IMG/VR virus record: IMGVR_UViG_3300021138_001972
Coordinates: 1-64,000 of that record
Reading direction: 5' to 3' (one strand)
DNA length: 64,000 nt
From: a virus
Program-made: the position numbers and the translations under genes
The notes under the pieces: generated by a model
Database searches by the model: none
Seen by the model: only the letters and a program-made list of their open reading frames with translations
What the model was told of the DNA's origin: nothing
In this document: positions 42,042 through 50,606 of the stretch, piece by piece
Numbering within the stretch: position 1 is the first letter of the stretch
How the letters are laid out: the number at the start of each line of letters is the position of its first letter

Positions 42042-42070
42042 TTGACAGCACTAGATCCACGTGCTAGTTT
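42042..42070 (+). promoter_or_regulatory. Sigma70-type promoter for the sigma factor gene
   Basis: Perfect TTGACA (42042-42047), 17-bp spacer, TAGTTT (42065-42070). The -35 is ideal, the -10 weak. It lies 62 bp before the ATG at 42132. Confidence 0.5.
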
Positions 42071-42131
42071 ACCGCTAGCTGAGGTATATCACATCAGGTT
42101 TGGTATGAGTATGACAAGGGACAACACACAT

Positions 42132-43613
42132 ATGGCAAAAGCAACAACCAAAGCAAAAGCTCCAAAAGACACCAAGGTCAAGGTCACTGCAGACAGTGGA
42201 TCGCAGGATCCTGTACGCTTGTATCTCAGGGAAGTGGGCAAGACTCCACTGCTGAACCATGCCAAAGAGATTGAGATCAGCAAAAGCATCGAGAGCAGCA
42301 AGCAGACCATCATGGACACGCTGTTTGCAGTGCCCATGACTGTGCAGACCATCGATGCTTGGATTGGAGAGATCCAACGGGGCGATAAAGCAGTTGACAC
42401 TGTGTTTGATCTGGAAGGCGACGAGGATGGCAATCTCAGCAGCGAGCTGGATGCACAGCTATCACATGTGCGAGAATTGTGTGCACAGTATCTGTCAGAC
42501 ACCAGCAAGAAAGCAGCCAAGGACGAACTGATTGCTGCTTTTAATGAACTGCATCTGCTGCCCGCCAGCATTGGTACCATCATGGAACGGCTACAAGAGA
42601 CCAACAGGCGATTGTTGGAAGGCGACGGCGCTCTCATGCGCTTGGCCATGGACGCAGGAGTTGACCGCAGCGAGTTCCTGGACAAGTATGTGGGACATGA
42701 GCATATGTCGTGGCTGCAAGGTACCAAAGGCAAGGGCTGGGACAAGCTTAAACACAAAGCCAACGAGATTGGCAACTGGGTTGGCATGATGCAGGAACAG
42801 GCTGATTCAGCTGGACTGCCGGTGGGCGAGCTGCGCACAGCTGTGCGTGTGTTGCGCCATCAGAGCAAGGTCAAGGATGAAGCCATAGCTGCTATGACCA
42901 AGGCCAATCTGCGCTTGGTGATCTCAGTGGCCAAGAAGTATAACCAAAACAGCAATAACGGCGGGCAGCTGCTGGATCTGATCCAAGAGGGCAACATTGG
43001 CCTGCTCAAAGCAGTGGAGAAGTTCAAGTGGCAGCTGGGCTATCGTTTCTCTACCTATGCCACCTGGTGGATCAGACAGGCCATCATCAAGGCAGCCACA
43101 GAATCCAACAGAACAATCAGAATCCCGTCGCATGTGTTGGACACGCTCAAGAAGATACAGAAGGCCACCAAGGAGCATGTGTTCGTCACTGGGCATGAGC
43201 CCAGCGTGGAAGAGCTAGCCAAGATGCTGAGCTGTGATGTGGACAAGATCAATCGCACGCTGCGAGTGGCCAAGGATCCCATCTCCCTGGAGACGCCCGT
43301 GGGTGACGAGGAAGAAGGCAAGCTAGGCAATCTCATCGAAGACACTGAAAGCGAGAATGCCTTTGAACAGATTGCCAAGGCAGAGATCACTGAGGTCATA
43401 GGTGATGTGCTGGAAGGGCTGAGCAGCAGAGAAGAGCGTGTGCTGCGCATGCGCTTTGGCATTGGCACCATGCGAGAGTACACCCTGGAAGAGATCGGCA
43501 ATCGCTTCAATGTCACTCGCGAGCGCGTGCGGCAGATCGAAAACAAGGCATTGGAGAGATTGAAGAATCCTCAGCGGGCTCGCGACCTGCTCAGTGCTAT
43601 CACCGACCAATGA
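42132..43613 (+). CDS. Primary-type sigma70 factor (RpoD-like)
   Basis: A 493-residue sigma factor with near-complete domains. Region 1.2 is DPVRLYLREVGKTPLL; regions 2.1-2.4 include LIQEGNIGLLKAVEKF, YRFSTYATWWIRQAI and SNRTIRIPSHVLDTL; region 3 follows; region 4 is LSSREERVLRMRFGIG with the helix-turn-helix TLEEIGNRFNVTRERVRQIE. The acidic region 1.1 is replaced by a short Lys/Ala-rich tail. This is the layout of a housekeeping sigma, not the small gp55-type late sigma of T4. The ATG at 42132 is chosen for its Lys-rich start and AAGGGA upstream. It could redirect host polymerase to phage sigma70-type promoters. The following gene overlaps or abuts its stop. Confidence 0.93.
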   Translation: MAKATTKAKAPKDTKVKVTADSGSQDPVRLYLREVGKTPLLNHAKEIEISKSIESSKQTIMDTLFAVPMTVQTIDAWIGEIQRGDKAVDTVFDLEGDEDGNLSSELDAQLSHVRELCAQYLSDTSKKAAKDELIAAFNELHLLPASIGTIMERLQETNRRLLEGDGALMRLAMDAGVDRSEFLDKYVGHEHMSWLQGTKGKGWDKLKHKANEIGNWVGMMQEQADSAGLPVGELRTAVRVLRHQSKVKDEAIAAMTKANLRLVISVAKKYNQNSNNGGQLLDLIQEGNIGLLKAVEKFKWQLGYRFSTYATWWIRQAIIKAATESNRTIRIPSHVLDTLKKIQKATKEHVFVTGHEPSVEELAKMLSCDVDKINRTLRVAKDPISLETPVGDEEEGKLGNLIEDTESENAFEQIAKAEITEVIGDVLEGLSSREERVLRMRFGIGTMREYTLEEIGNRFNVTRERVRQIENKALERLKNPQRARDLLSAITDQ

Positions 43614-43627
43614 CGGGAGCAAGTGAC

Positions 43628-44125
43628 ATGGAACATGCGGCAGCTGAACGCTATCTCATTGAGTGGATAGTCAAGGATCTCAGCCTGCCGCATGAGCAGT
43701 TGGCTGGGCTCAGCAAGTGTCCATTCGCACGCAAGGCACATCTTGATGGCAAGGTTGAGTTCATCACAGTTCTTGGCGATGCGCTATCGGTGATCATGGC
43801 AGCTGCTGATGCCTGGGATGACAGCAGAGATGTCGTGGTGTTCATCATGCCAGACAGCATGCCATCCAGCGCATTATGGGCTTTGATGGATGCGCTGAAC
43901 CAGGAATACATGCCGCGCGATCTAGTGGTCTTAGATGATCACAAGGCAGAGCCAGAACAGCAGCTGGGTCTCAGTTTCAACAATGGCAGGTACAATCTGT
44001 TGATGATGCAGAGATTGAGCAAATTGGATCTAGCCAGCAGGAAGCTGAAGATGCTGGGCTACTACAAAAACTGGACCAAAGAGTACCTTGACCAGGTGGT
44101 AACTTGGAGATCAAGCAGGGCCTAG
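43628..44125 (+). CDS. Uncharacterised protein, DUF1415-like
   Basis: A 165-residue protein starting MEHAAAERYLIEWIVKDLSL. A GLSKCPFARKAHL segment near residue 33 resembles the CPFA motif of DUF1415 proteins, but the match is short. The ATG at 43628 follows GGGAG; an earlier ATG at 43610 overlaps the sigma stop. It ends with TAG, showing that TAG works as a stop in this genome. It is probably co-transcribed with the sigma factor. Confidence 0.65.
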   Translation: MEHAAAERYLIEWIVKDLSLPHEQLAGLSKCPFARKAHLDGKVEFITVLGDALSVIMAAADAWDDSRDVVVFIMPDSMPSSALWALMDALNQEYMPRDLVVLDDHKAEPEQQLGLSFNNGRYNLLMMQRLSKLDLASRKLKMLGYYKNWTKEYLDQVVTWRSSRA

Positions 44126-44533
44126 CAGCTCAAACCCTGCTATCTTGCTCTTGTACTCATCCGCATCGCCTAGATAGAGATAGCTGTAGCCCAGTGATTT
44201 ATAATAGGCACATTCATGCTCTAGGCTGCGTATGCCCAAGCGTAGTTTTGGTTCTGCATAGTCCCAGGCAAACTGTATGGCTTCCACGTTGCGATCATCA
44301 TATCTGCGCAGCAAGCTGAATGCTATCACAGATTGCTGATTGTAATACACTATCACGTCGTTACGGGCATCTGTGTATTCGCTATCAAAGATGGGCATCA
44401 CGCTGCGAAACTTCTTGTGTTTGCAGTATTGAACATAGATCTGCTGCAGCTGATCTATGTTTGGATCATTGACGAGCTTGGCATTGGGTCTCAGCTGGTA
44501 ATCTGTGTGACACAGGTTTATTCGAGCGTACAT
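44111..44533 (-). CDS. Probable GNAT-fold protein
   Basis: A 140-residue protein. DVIVYYNQQSVIAFSLLRRY looks like the central strands of a GNAT fold and HECAYYKSLGYSYLYLGD like its C-terminal helix and strand, but no Q-x-x-G-x-G loop is clear. It could be a degenerate or aminoacyl-transfer type acyltransferase. It starts at the stop of the amidinotransferase gene (one base shared), so the two form a pair. Confidence 0.6.
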   Translation of the reverse strand: MYARINLCHTDYQLRPNAKLVNDPNIDQLQQIYVQYCKHKKFRSVMPIFDSEYTDARNDVIVYYNQQSVIAFSLLRRYDDRNVEAIQFAWDYAEPKLRLGIRSLEHECAYYKSLGYSYLYLGDADEYKSKIAGFELLGPA

Positions 44534-45774
44534 CAGTAGCCGTTGTCAAATACCGGTCCTTGCCTGTCAGGAAAATAATCTTCCTGCGTGCCCTCCCGAT
44601 TGAGATCCAGCGTGATGCAGTGCAGCCCACCGTCCCAGAACCATCGGTGGCGCCAAGGCACTATGATGGGCTCTATGTTATGCTTCTTGAAGAACTGAAA
44701 TGCAGTCTCGTTGTAGTTGCTCACGCACACATGTCTTTCGTCCAACATCAACACATTAACGTCAAACACAGATTCCTCTGCATAGCCAACCCAGTCCTGA
44801 AGCCAAGTTTCCACGAATTCTGTGAATTCGTCATTGTCTTCTTCTCCTGGTACCCACCATTTGCCCTGCACCTTGCGCTTCATCTTGAGGAATCCGCGCA
44901 TCTTGTTCCAGCTTTGGTTTTCCAAATAGCAAACGTCCCAGCCAGGGAAGGTCTCTGCGTAGTTCTGTATTTCTCTGAGGCTGATGATGGCGCCAGGTTT
45001 GAGAGTGTGAAATACGCCATCGTTATGCCCACCAATGGTCAGACCATTTATGCGCACATCGCTGTGTGAGTTTATCAGATCGGTTTGCAGCGTATCCAAC
45101 GGCGGCCTGGTATAATCTAGCATGTAATCTATGTAAAGGTCCCTACCAACCAGAGTCATGCTGGCAGCATCTATGGATGGCCTAAGCGTGTTGTGGTGTC
45201 TGAGGATGTCAGCTGCGATCTGTGCATCAACGGTGTTAAAATAATCTGGTTTGACATAATCTTCATAGTTACCCCAGCCCTGACCTGCTATCTCATGCCA
45301 TAGCCATCTAGGAATGCTACGGGTTCTGCGTTTGATATCTTCGCTGCTATTTGCTATGCCTATCACCAGATTCACATACGAATCTATGTGGCTCTCATAT
45401 CTGTAGAGTTCCTGCATGATTGAACCATGATCGGTGTTGGTCATGTAAAGCTTATCTCCGATCACCAGCTGAGTATCTCTGGGTTGCAACGGTGCGCGAG
45501 GTACACCCTGACCTCCGTTTATCTGGCCGCGGGCGTTAATATTATCCATTATGCTGATGTGCGGGTTCAATCTGGGACGCAGAACCGTAGCACCATAATC
45601 TTTGAGCACTTTTTGGAAACCTTCTAGGTCTTCTTGTGTGTCGTCGGCTATGCGTTGCAAGGCTGACCGTATCCGTGTATTCTTGATATCTTTGAAAAAG
45701 CTGCTGCTGTAACATTCACCTAATAGCACCACTTTCAACGGATGCCACTTGCACCAAACATTGTATCCAGACAT
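44533..45774 (-). CDS. Amidinotransferase / arginine-modifying enzyme family protein
   Basis: Family enzymes (arginine:glycine amidinotransferase, arginine deiminase) use a Cys to attack a guanidinium carbon. The 413-residue protein has the catalytic Cys in DGGLHCITLDLNRE (about residue 386), a His in INGLTIGGHNDGVFHTLKPG and acidic residues such as FDVNVLMLDERH. The start MSGYNVWCKWHPLKVVLLGE fits the first blade of the five-fold barrel. Length fits amidinotransferases rather than deiminases. With ornithine decarboxylase in the same genome, arginine-to-polyamine or guanidinylated product chemistry is possible; the link is inferred. GGAG precedes the ATG. Confidence 0.82.
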   Translation of the reverse strand: MSGYNVWCKWHPLKVVLLGECYSSSFFKDIKNTRIRSALQRIADDTQEDLEGFQKVLKDYGATVLRPRLNPHISIMDNINARGQINGGQGVPRAPLQPRDTQLVIGDKLYMTNTDHGSIMQELYRYESHIDSYVNLVIGIANSSEDIKRRTRSIPRWLWHEIAGQGWGNYEDYVKPDYFNTVDAQIAADILRHHNTLRPSIDAASMTLVGRDLYIDYMLDYTRPPLDTLQTDLINSHSDVRINGLTIGGHNDGVFHTLKPGAIISLREIQNYAETFPGWDVCYLENQSWNKMRGFLKMKRKVQGKWWVPGEEDNDEFTEFVETWLQDWVGYAEESVFDVNVLMLDERHVCVSNYNETAFQFFKKHNIEPIIVPWRHRWFWDGGLHCITLDLNREGTQEDYFPDRQGPVFDNGY

Positions 45775-45854
45775 TGTCGCACTCCACAGTTGATTGAGTA
45801 ATTATGTGTCGCGGAACTGGCAGAATCTATCTATGACTATCTGCGAGAGTGTCT

Positions 45855-46394
45855 TTATGCACCACTCAAACGGTGATTTATCACATCCCAGTCCACGCAG
45901 CGCCAGATCTTGCTGAGGAATGCATCCTTATCCCATTCATAATCCAACGCATAGGTATGTTCCCAGAAGTCTATAGCAATCAGGATGTCGCGCCGTATCT
46001 TGTGGTTTGGTATGGTCTTGATCTCGCCGCGCTTGCTGAGGTATACCCAACCAGATCCCTGTATGCTTTTGGCAGCCTTGGCTATCTCCAGCTTGAAGTT
46101 ATCGTAGCTGCGGAAGTTATCTTCTATCAGCTTGAGCGCAGCACCCACGGGACGGTTAGGTACCTTGGGTGTTCGGAACTGAGCCCAAAATATGGCATGC
46201 AGGAAAGCACCAGCTTCGTTGAAATCCGGATCGCCCTCGCCAGAATTAAACCTATCCACATAGCCTTTGGTGAGGTGATCATAGTGATATATCACGGTGG
46301 CTTTGCTCATCACTGGTTCCAGCGCATCGCGAGCATATGGCAAGGGTTCAAGGGTTAGTTTTTCTTTGGTTTCGTTGAGCTGGGTGAGTTTCAT
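45855..46394 (-). CDS. Iron/manganese superoxide dismutase
   Basis: Dismutes superoxide to O2 and H2O2. The 179-residue protein keeps the metal ligands in the usual order: a His in ATVIYHYDHLTKGYVDRF, a His in NEAGAFLHAIFWAQF, and Asp and His in IDFWEHTYALDYEWDK. GSGWVYL is the conserved turn. It is a little shorter than cellular SodB (about 190-200). The ATG at 46394 is preceded by a TAAATA box with 5 nt between, so it is expressed as a leaderless late gene. It may protect the virion or the host's iron-sulphur enzymes, such as the radical SAM proteins. Confidence 0.9.
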   Translation of the reverse strand: MKLTQLNETKEKLTLEPLPYARDALEPVMSKATVIYHYDHLTKGYVDRFNSGEGDPDFNEAGAFLHAIFWAQFRTPKVPNRPVGAALKLIEDNFRSYDNFKLEIAKAAKSIQGSGWVYLSKRGEIKTIPNHKIRRDILIAIDFWEHTYALDYEWDKDAFLSKIWRCVDWDVINHRLSGA

Positions 46395-46398
46395 GCGG

Positions 46399-46406
46399 AT
46401 ATTTAT
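46399..46406 (-). promoter_or_regulatory. T4-type late promoter box, leaderless spacing
   Basis: Minus strand GATAAATATCCGC directly before the ATG at 46394; 5 nt after the core. Confidence 0.55.
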
Positions 46407-46420
46407 CGCAGAGATTTCGC

Positions 46421-46448
46421 TTGTGCTCTGCGAAATCTGTGCTAATAT
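46421..46448 (+). promoter_or_regulatory. Weak sigma70-type promoter for the S8 protease gene
   Basis: TTGTGC (46421-46426), 16-bp spacer, TAATAT (46443-46448). It lies back to back with the late box of the superoxide dismutase gene. Confidence 0.35.
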
Positions 46449-46470
46449 AACAGGGTAATCGGAGAGAAAC

Positions 46471-48516
46471 ATGCGTAATTTCATTGCCATTATGTTGCTT
46501 TTGCTAGCTGGTCCGGCCGCTGCACAGACATTTACACAGGGCTATTACGTGCCCATCGGTCAATATTATGTGAGTTGGGCGTTGCCCACTATAAATCTCA
46601 GCGCAGCGCAGTCTCGAGGATTGACTGGAAAGGGTATCACGGTTGCTGTATTTGATACTGGGCTTACCAACAGTTACAAGTTCCTGGGCAACACAGCGGG
46701 TCCCAGTTACAACATCTACACGGGCGGCGCTGTAAACAGCGACGGCAACGGGCACGGTACTTTCGTTAGCAGCATCATCGCTGCTAACACGCAGACACAG
46801 CCTGGACAGATGACCATGTACGGCGTGGCATCAAGTGCTAAGATCATGCCCATCCAGGTCATGGATAGCACAGGGTCTGGCACATGGACTGATCAACAGT
46901 TGGCCAACGGTATCACCTTTGCTACCAACAATGGTGCCAAGGTTTTTAACAATAGCTGGGGCAGCAACCTCATGCAGAGCCAGGTCAACACTGCCACGGT
47001 ATTGAGCCAGAACGCTCGGACTATCGCAGCCTATGAGAACGCTGCTGCACACGGTGCGGTCACGGTGTTCGCTGCAGGCAATTACAGCACGACCAGTCCC
47101 GATTATTATGCAACCTTGCCCAGCATTGACAGCAAGCTAGCTGGCACGTGGTTGGTGGCTGTGGCAACTGATACCAATGGTGCTATCGCCAGCTACAGCA
47201 ACCAATGCGGCATAGCCAAGGCCTATTGTCTGGCAGCACCCGGCAGCAACATACTGGGAATATACGGCACACAGCTGGCTATCGGTAGTGGCACCAGCTT
47301 TGCTGCACCAATGGTAGCAGGCGGCGTGGCACTGCTGGAACAGGAATGGCCCTATCTCACAGGCAGCCAGATCACCAGCATCCTCTTGCGCACAGCTACC
47401 AAGACAGGTATCTATGCCAACTCCAACATCTACGGCCAAGGCATGATGAACTTGGCCGCGGCAACTGCACCACAGGGCACTGTCGTGGTCCCAACCGGAG
47501 CAACTGTGGCAAGCGGTGCAGTGCCTCTGAACCAGAGTGGCCTCAGCCTTCCTGCGGGATTTGGCAAGATAGCCGCAGCTGGCAACAGCATGATGGTGCT
47601 GGATGATTACGGTCGTGCCTACAGCGTGAGCATGAGCAGCATGGTCGGTGGCACACAAAGCTGGGTCAACATGGACACACAGATGGCACGCTTTGGTGCT
47701 GATCAAACTATCACTGAGCTACCGGGTGGGTGGAAGCTTGGATTAGTAGATGATGCTAATCTCGCCGAGCACGCAACTGTGCCAACGGCTATAGCAGGAC
47801 TGGGTAACCCATATCTCAGCATGGGCATGGATCAGAAGATGGTGGCGAGCACACCTAGTATGACCACTTGGTTCAGCACACATACCTATGCAGCAGGAGA
47901 TGATCAATCACTGATGGGCACTGCTACCCAACCCAGCATTGCAGGCGCACTCTATCGCTGGGGCGATCTACAGCTAGGCTTGGTACACGAATCTAATAGC
48001 ATCTACGGGCAGCAGGTTGCAGCAGGATCAAGCATGGCGACCAGTGCAGACACTGCATTCGTTGCACTAGATCGTGGACTATCTCTGGGCAGTGGTTTCA
48101 GCCTGGATCTCAGTGCCAGCATCGGTTACAGCAAACTGGGTGGTACTAACCAACTGGTAGATAACATGAGCCAGATCGTGTTGGCCAGTGCAGCTGTGGG
48201 ATTCAGCAAGAGCGCAGTGTTCAGTGACAGCGATCGCCTAGGCGTGGTTGCGAGCATGCCAAACCATACAGTCAGTGGTAGCGCAGTGCTAAATGTGCCC
48301 GCGAGTCGCGACATGGACGGTAACATCACTTATCAGTCACAGACACTGGATTTGGTTGGTACTGGTACCGAAACTGACCTGCAAGCATACTGGACCAATA
48401 GCTTCCGCCAAGGCAACAAGCTCAGCCTAGCAGCTGGCGTGCGCTTGCAACCAGACGGCAATGCTGATGCTGCACCAGATGGCATTGCTATGCTGCGTTG
48501 GAATTTACAGTTTTGA
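46471..48516 (+). CDS. Secreted S8 (subtilisin-like) protease with C-terminal beta-barrel-like domain
   Basis: A 681-residue exported serine protease. Signal peptide: MRNFIAIMLLLLAGPAAAQ with cleavage after AAA or AAQ. Catalytic triad: Asp62 in VAVFDTGL, His95 in DGNGHGTFVSSI and Ser276 in GSGTSFAAPMVAGG. The C-terminal half is Gly/Ser/Asn-rich with alternating hydrophobics and ends MLRWNLQF; a terminal aromatic Phe is the usual signal of outer-membrane barrels, so this looks like an autotransporter (type V secretion). GGAGA precedes the ATG. Phage-encoded exported subtilases are rare; it could shave host receptors to block superinfection or act outside the cell. The barrel call is inferred. 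Confidence 0.85.
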   Translation: MRNFIAIMLLLLAGPAAAQTFTQGYYVPIGQYYVSWALPTINLSAAQSRGLTGKGITVAVFDTGLTNSYKFLGNTAGPSYNIYTGGAVNSDGNGHGTFVSSIIAANTQTQPGQMTMYGVASSAKIMPIQVMDSTGSGTWTDQQLANGITFATNNGAKVFNNSWGSNLMQSQVNTATVLSQNARTIAAYENAAAHGAVTVFAAGNYSTTSPDYYATLPSIDSKLAGTWLVAVATDTNGAIASYSNQCGIAKAYCLAAPGSNILGIYGTQLAIGSGTSFAAPMVAGGVALLEQEWPYLTGSQITSILLRTATKTGIYANSNIYGQGMMNLAAATAPQGTVVVPTGATVASGAVPLNQSGLSLPAGFGKIAAAGNSMMVLDDYGRAYSVSMSSMVGGTQSWVNMDTQMARFGADQTITELPGGWKLGLVDDANLAEHATVPTAIAGLGNPYLSMGMDQKMVASTPSMTTWFSTHTYAAGDDQSLMGTATQPSIAGALYRWGDLQLGLVHESNSIYGQQVAAGSSMATSADTAFVALDRGLSLGSGFSLDLSASIGYSKLGGTNQLVDNMSQIVLASAAVGFSKSAVFSDSDRLGVVASMPNHTVSGSAVLNVPASRDMDGNITYQSQTLDLVGTGTETDLQAYWTNSFRQGNKLSLAAGVRLQPDGNADAAPDGIAMLRWNLQF

Positions 48517-48555
48517 ATCAAGCTGATCGTACACTGCGATCAAGGAGATCCAGTG

Positions 48556-48774
48556 ATGATCAATGAAAAGGCACCAAAGAACCGCGTTTACATAGAATGC
48601 AGTGACACTGCACGGCGAGTCAAAGGTACCATAATACGCAAGGAACTGGCAGAGCTGGAGGTAGAGATGCCCACTGGATTTGTGATGAAAATGAAGCGCA
48701 AGAACAAGCGTAGCCCATTCATCATGCGTTTAGGCTTATTAGAATTCTACAGTGATGGCAAGGAAATCAGTTAA
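48556..48774 (+). CDS. Small basic beta-rich protein
   Basis: A 72-residue protein starting MINEKAPKNRVYIECSDTA. Alternating strands (KGTIIRKELAELEVEMPTGF) and the basic segment KMKRKNKRSPF suggest a small barrel. AAGGAG lies before the ATG. It converges on the next gene with a 4-nt overlap. Function unknown. Confidence 0.65.
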   Translation: MINEKAPKNRVYIECSDTARRVKGTIIRKELAELEVEMPTGFVMKMKRKNKRSPFIMRLGLLEFYSDGKEIS

Positions 48775-49136
48775 ACGGTTACTGTAGAACCAGTGAACAC
48801 GAAACTGGTATAACCTTTCTGGCTATAGATGAACAGGCTCTCACCGCTAGCTAGATTTATATCCTGTAGCTGTGCTACTTGATTAGGCGGTACCTGCGTG
48901 TCATACATCACGTATCCAGTCTGATACAGTATTAGATTTGAACTCAGTCCTACTCTGATATAATCAGTGTCCCGTCCTAGATCAATAGGTATGCTACCAT
49001 TGTCAACCTGAGGATTGCCTTGGTTGACTATCAGCAGCTGGCCTTGCACACCTAGATTGCTGCCATAAGGGGCAGTGTACATCCTTACGGTGTCGTATTG
49101 CGATGGCTTTAGCTCTTGGAATATCTGGAACGTCAT
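48771..49136 (-). CDS. Probable virion protein, small beta-sandwich type
   Basis: A 121-residue protein of strands and polar turns (YGSNLGVQGQLLIVNQGNPQ, ESLFIYSQKGYTSFVFTG). This composition is typical of tail or baseplate accessory proteins. The start is preceded by GAGGTATCA and then the ATG, the same sequence that precedes the ATG of the small gene at 50607-50816, and by a TAAATA box. Specific function unknown. Confidence 0.65.
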   Translation of the reverse strand: MTFQIFQELKPSQYDTVRMYTAPYGSNLGVQGQLLIVNQGNPQVDNGSIPIDLGRDTDYIRVGLSSNLILYQTGYVMYDTQVPPNQVAQLQDINLASGESLFIYSQKGYTSFVFTGSTVTV

Positions 49137-49151
49137 TGATACCTCTGGCAG

Positions 49152-49157
49152 TATTTA
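49152..49157 (-). promoter_or_regulatory. T4-type late promoter box
   Basis: Minus strand TTAAATA 15 nt before the ATG at 49136, leaving room for AGAGGTATCA as ribosome binding site. Confidence 0.4.
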
Positions 49158-49161
49158 ACTG

Positions 49162-49824
49162 CTATACCAGTCCGGCTTTGACCATACCGTGGTTGAAACT
49201 TACCGTACCCAGATGCTGCAGCTCACGGCTGAGCGCATCGTCGATCAGTATCTCGTAGCCTAGCTTGATTGCCTGCTGGCAGAAATAGAAATCTTCGCCC
49301 ATGTGATCCTGTGTCTCGGGTATCCATGTGGTTTGGAAACGAGGTCTGGCCATCTGCTGTATCACGTCTGTCTTGACTAACATGCAGCCCATGCCCACTG
49401 CTGCTACGCTGATGAGGTCTTGCTTGCCGTCATTGATCACATAGCTGCGCCAGTCATGCATCTCACGGTATGCCACTGTCTTGTGCGGATATTGCCGTGT
49501 GACATAGTTTCCTGCTACCACGGCTGCATCATGCGCTAGCAATCTCTGTATAGTATCAGGCGGGAACATCATATCACTGTCTAACCACATGATGTGAGTG
49601 CTGCCTGCTTCAATAGCCATCTCAGCAAGCTGATCGCGCTGGTTTACGATCAGAGTTCCTATGCAGAAATGTGGTGTAACTTCTGTGCCAATCATCTGGC
49701 AATGCTGCATGAGCTTGGCTAGATCAAAAGCAAATGCTGCGTGCACTGTATCGCGGCAGGGCACACAGATGCTGATCTTGGCAGGTTGGATGCGTCCTAG
49801 CGCACGCTTCATCATGCCTGACAT
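49162..49824 (-). CDS. GT-A type glycosyltransferase-like protein
   Basis: A 220-residue protein. KISICVPCRDTVHAAFAFDL is the first nucleotide-binding strand of a family 2-like GT-A fold, STHIMWLDSDMMFPPDTIQR contains the D-x-D metal motif and GEDFYFCQQAIKLGY the later acidic motif. It lacks a membrane anchor. It ends with TAG. The donor sugar is unknown. It lies between fibre and virion genes, so glycosylation of virion proteins is plausible. Confidence 0.82.
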   Translation of the reverse strand: MSGMMKRALGRIQPAKISICVPCRDTVHAAFAFDLAKLMQHCQMIGTEVTPHFCIGTLIVNQRDQLAEMAIEAGSTHIMWLDSDMMFPPDTIQRLLAHDAAVVAGNYVTRQYPHKTVAYREMHDWRSYVINDGKQDLISVAAVGMGCMLVKTDVIQQMARPRFQTTWIPETQDHMGEDFYFCQQAIKLGYEILIDDALSRELQHLGTVSFNHGMVKAGLV

Positions 49825-49827
49825 GTG

Positions 49828-50547
49828 TTACTTTTTCTTCTTTTTCTTCTTTTTCTCTTTGCTGTCAGCGTCCGATGCAGCTTCCACCGCTTCAAACATC
49901 TTATCGCGTAGCTCGGCCATCTCAGCTACTGCATCTGGCAACACTTCCGGAGCCTGGGTCGGCATGCTAGGAGGTCTATTCACAGCAACGCTGTTCTCAG
50001 CCTGTTCTGCAGTCTTCTTGAGGAATCCAGCGAATTGATTGGTGATGATCACGCTCTTCTTGTAGTCAGCCAATGGCAGCATACTGGCCTGCATGAGGCT
50101 GGACTTACTGGCTTGCTTGTCCGTGAGCACTTCTACACCTATTTCGCGTCCCAGCGTCTCGCTCCAGCTATCACCTTCGTTGAGCTCCAGCCCGCGTATG
50201 ACATCTTCAAATTCACTGTCGTCGTAGACATCTAACCATGCATCGACCTGCGCCATCTGCTGCACCAGATCGCTGCGGTCGCGATTTAGCTGATTGTTAT
50301 TGGCTGCTACTATACGAGCCTGTATGGCCTGTTCGTTGGTATCGACTATTCGGGACACTGCATATTCTGCCAGCTCTATCTCTGCGGCGATCTTGTCAAT
50401 AGCGTCTGCTAGGCTTTCCTTCTGCCTCAGCGCATAGCGCATCTGTCGATGCCAGCTACCCTGTGATTCTATCTCGAAATTGCGGAATTCATAATCAGTC
50501 CTGCTGGGAATCTTATCCAACAGCTCTCGAGTCTTTGCGATATCCAT
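49828..50547 (-). CDS. Coiled-coil protein with poly-lysine C-terminus
   Basis: A 239-residue, mostly helical protein starting MDIAKTRELLDKIPSR. The ATG at 50547 is chosen because GGAG lies 7 nt upstream. Residues about 40-110 form a coiled coil (ADAIDKIAAEIELAEYAV). The end is EKKKKKKKKK, encoded by alternating AAG/AAA codons. A poly-Lys tail suggests contact with nucleic acid or a negatively charged surface. No family is recognised; the stop is 4 nt before the next start. Confidence 0.68.
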   Translation of the reverse strand: MDIAKTRELLDKIPSRTDYEFRNFEIESQGSWHRQMRYALRQKESLADAIDKIAAEIELAEYAVSRIVDTNEQAIQARIVAANNNQLNRDRSDLVQQMAQVDAWLDVYDDSEFEDVIRGLELNEGDSWSETLGREIGVEVLTDKQASKSSLMQASMLPLADYKKSVIITNQFAGFLKKTAEQAENSVAVNRPPSMPTQAPEVLPDAVAEMAELRDKMFEAVEAASDADSKEKKKKKKKK

Positions 50548-50606
50548 GTCAGTCTCCGGTGTGAACTCACTAGAGTTTAGGCACCGTTGCACATAAGGTC
50601 AAGTTA

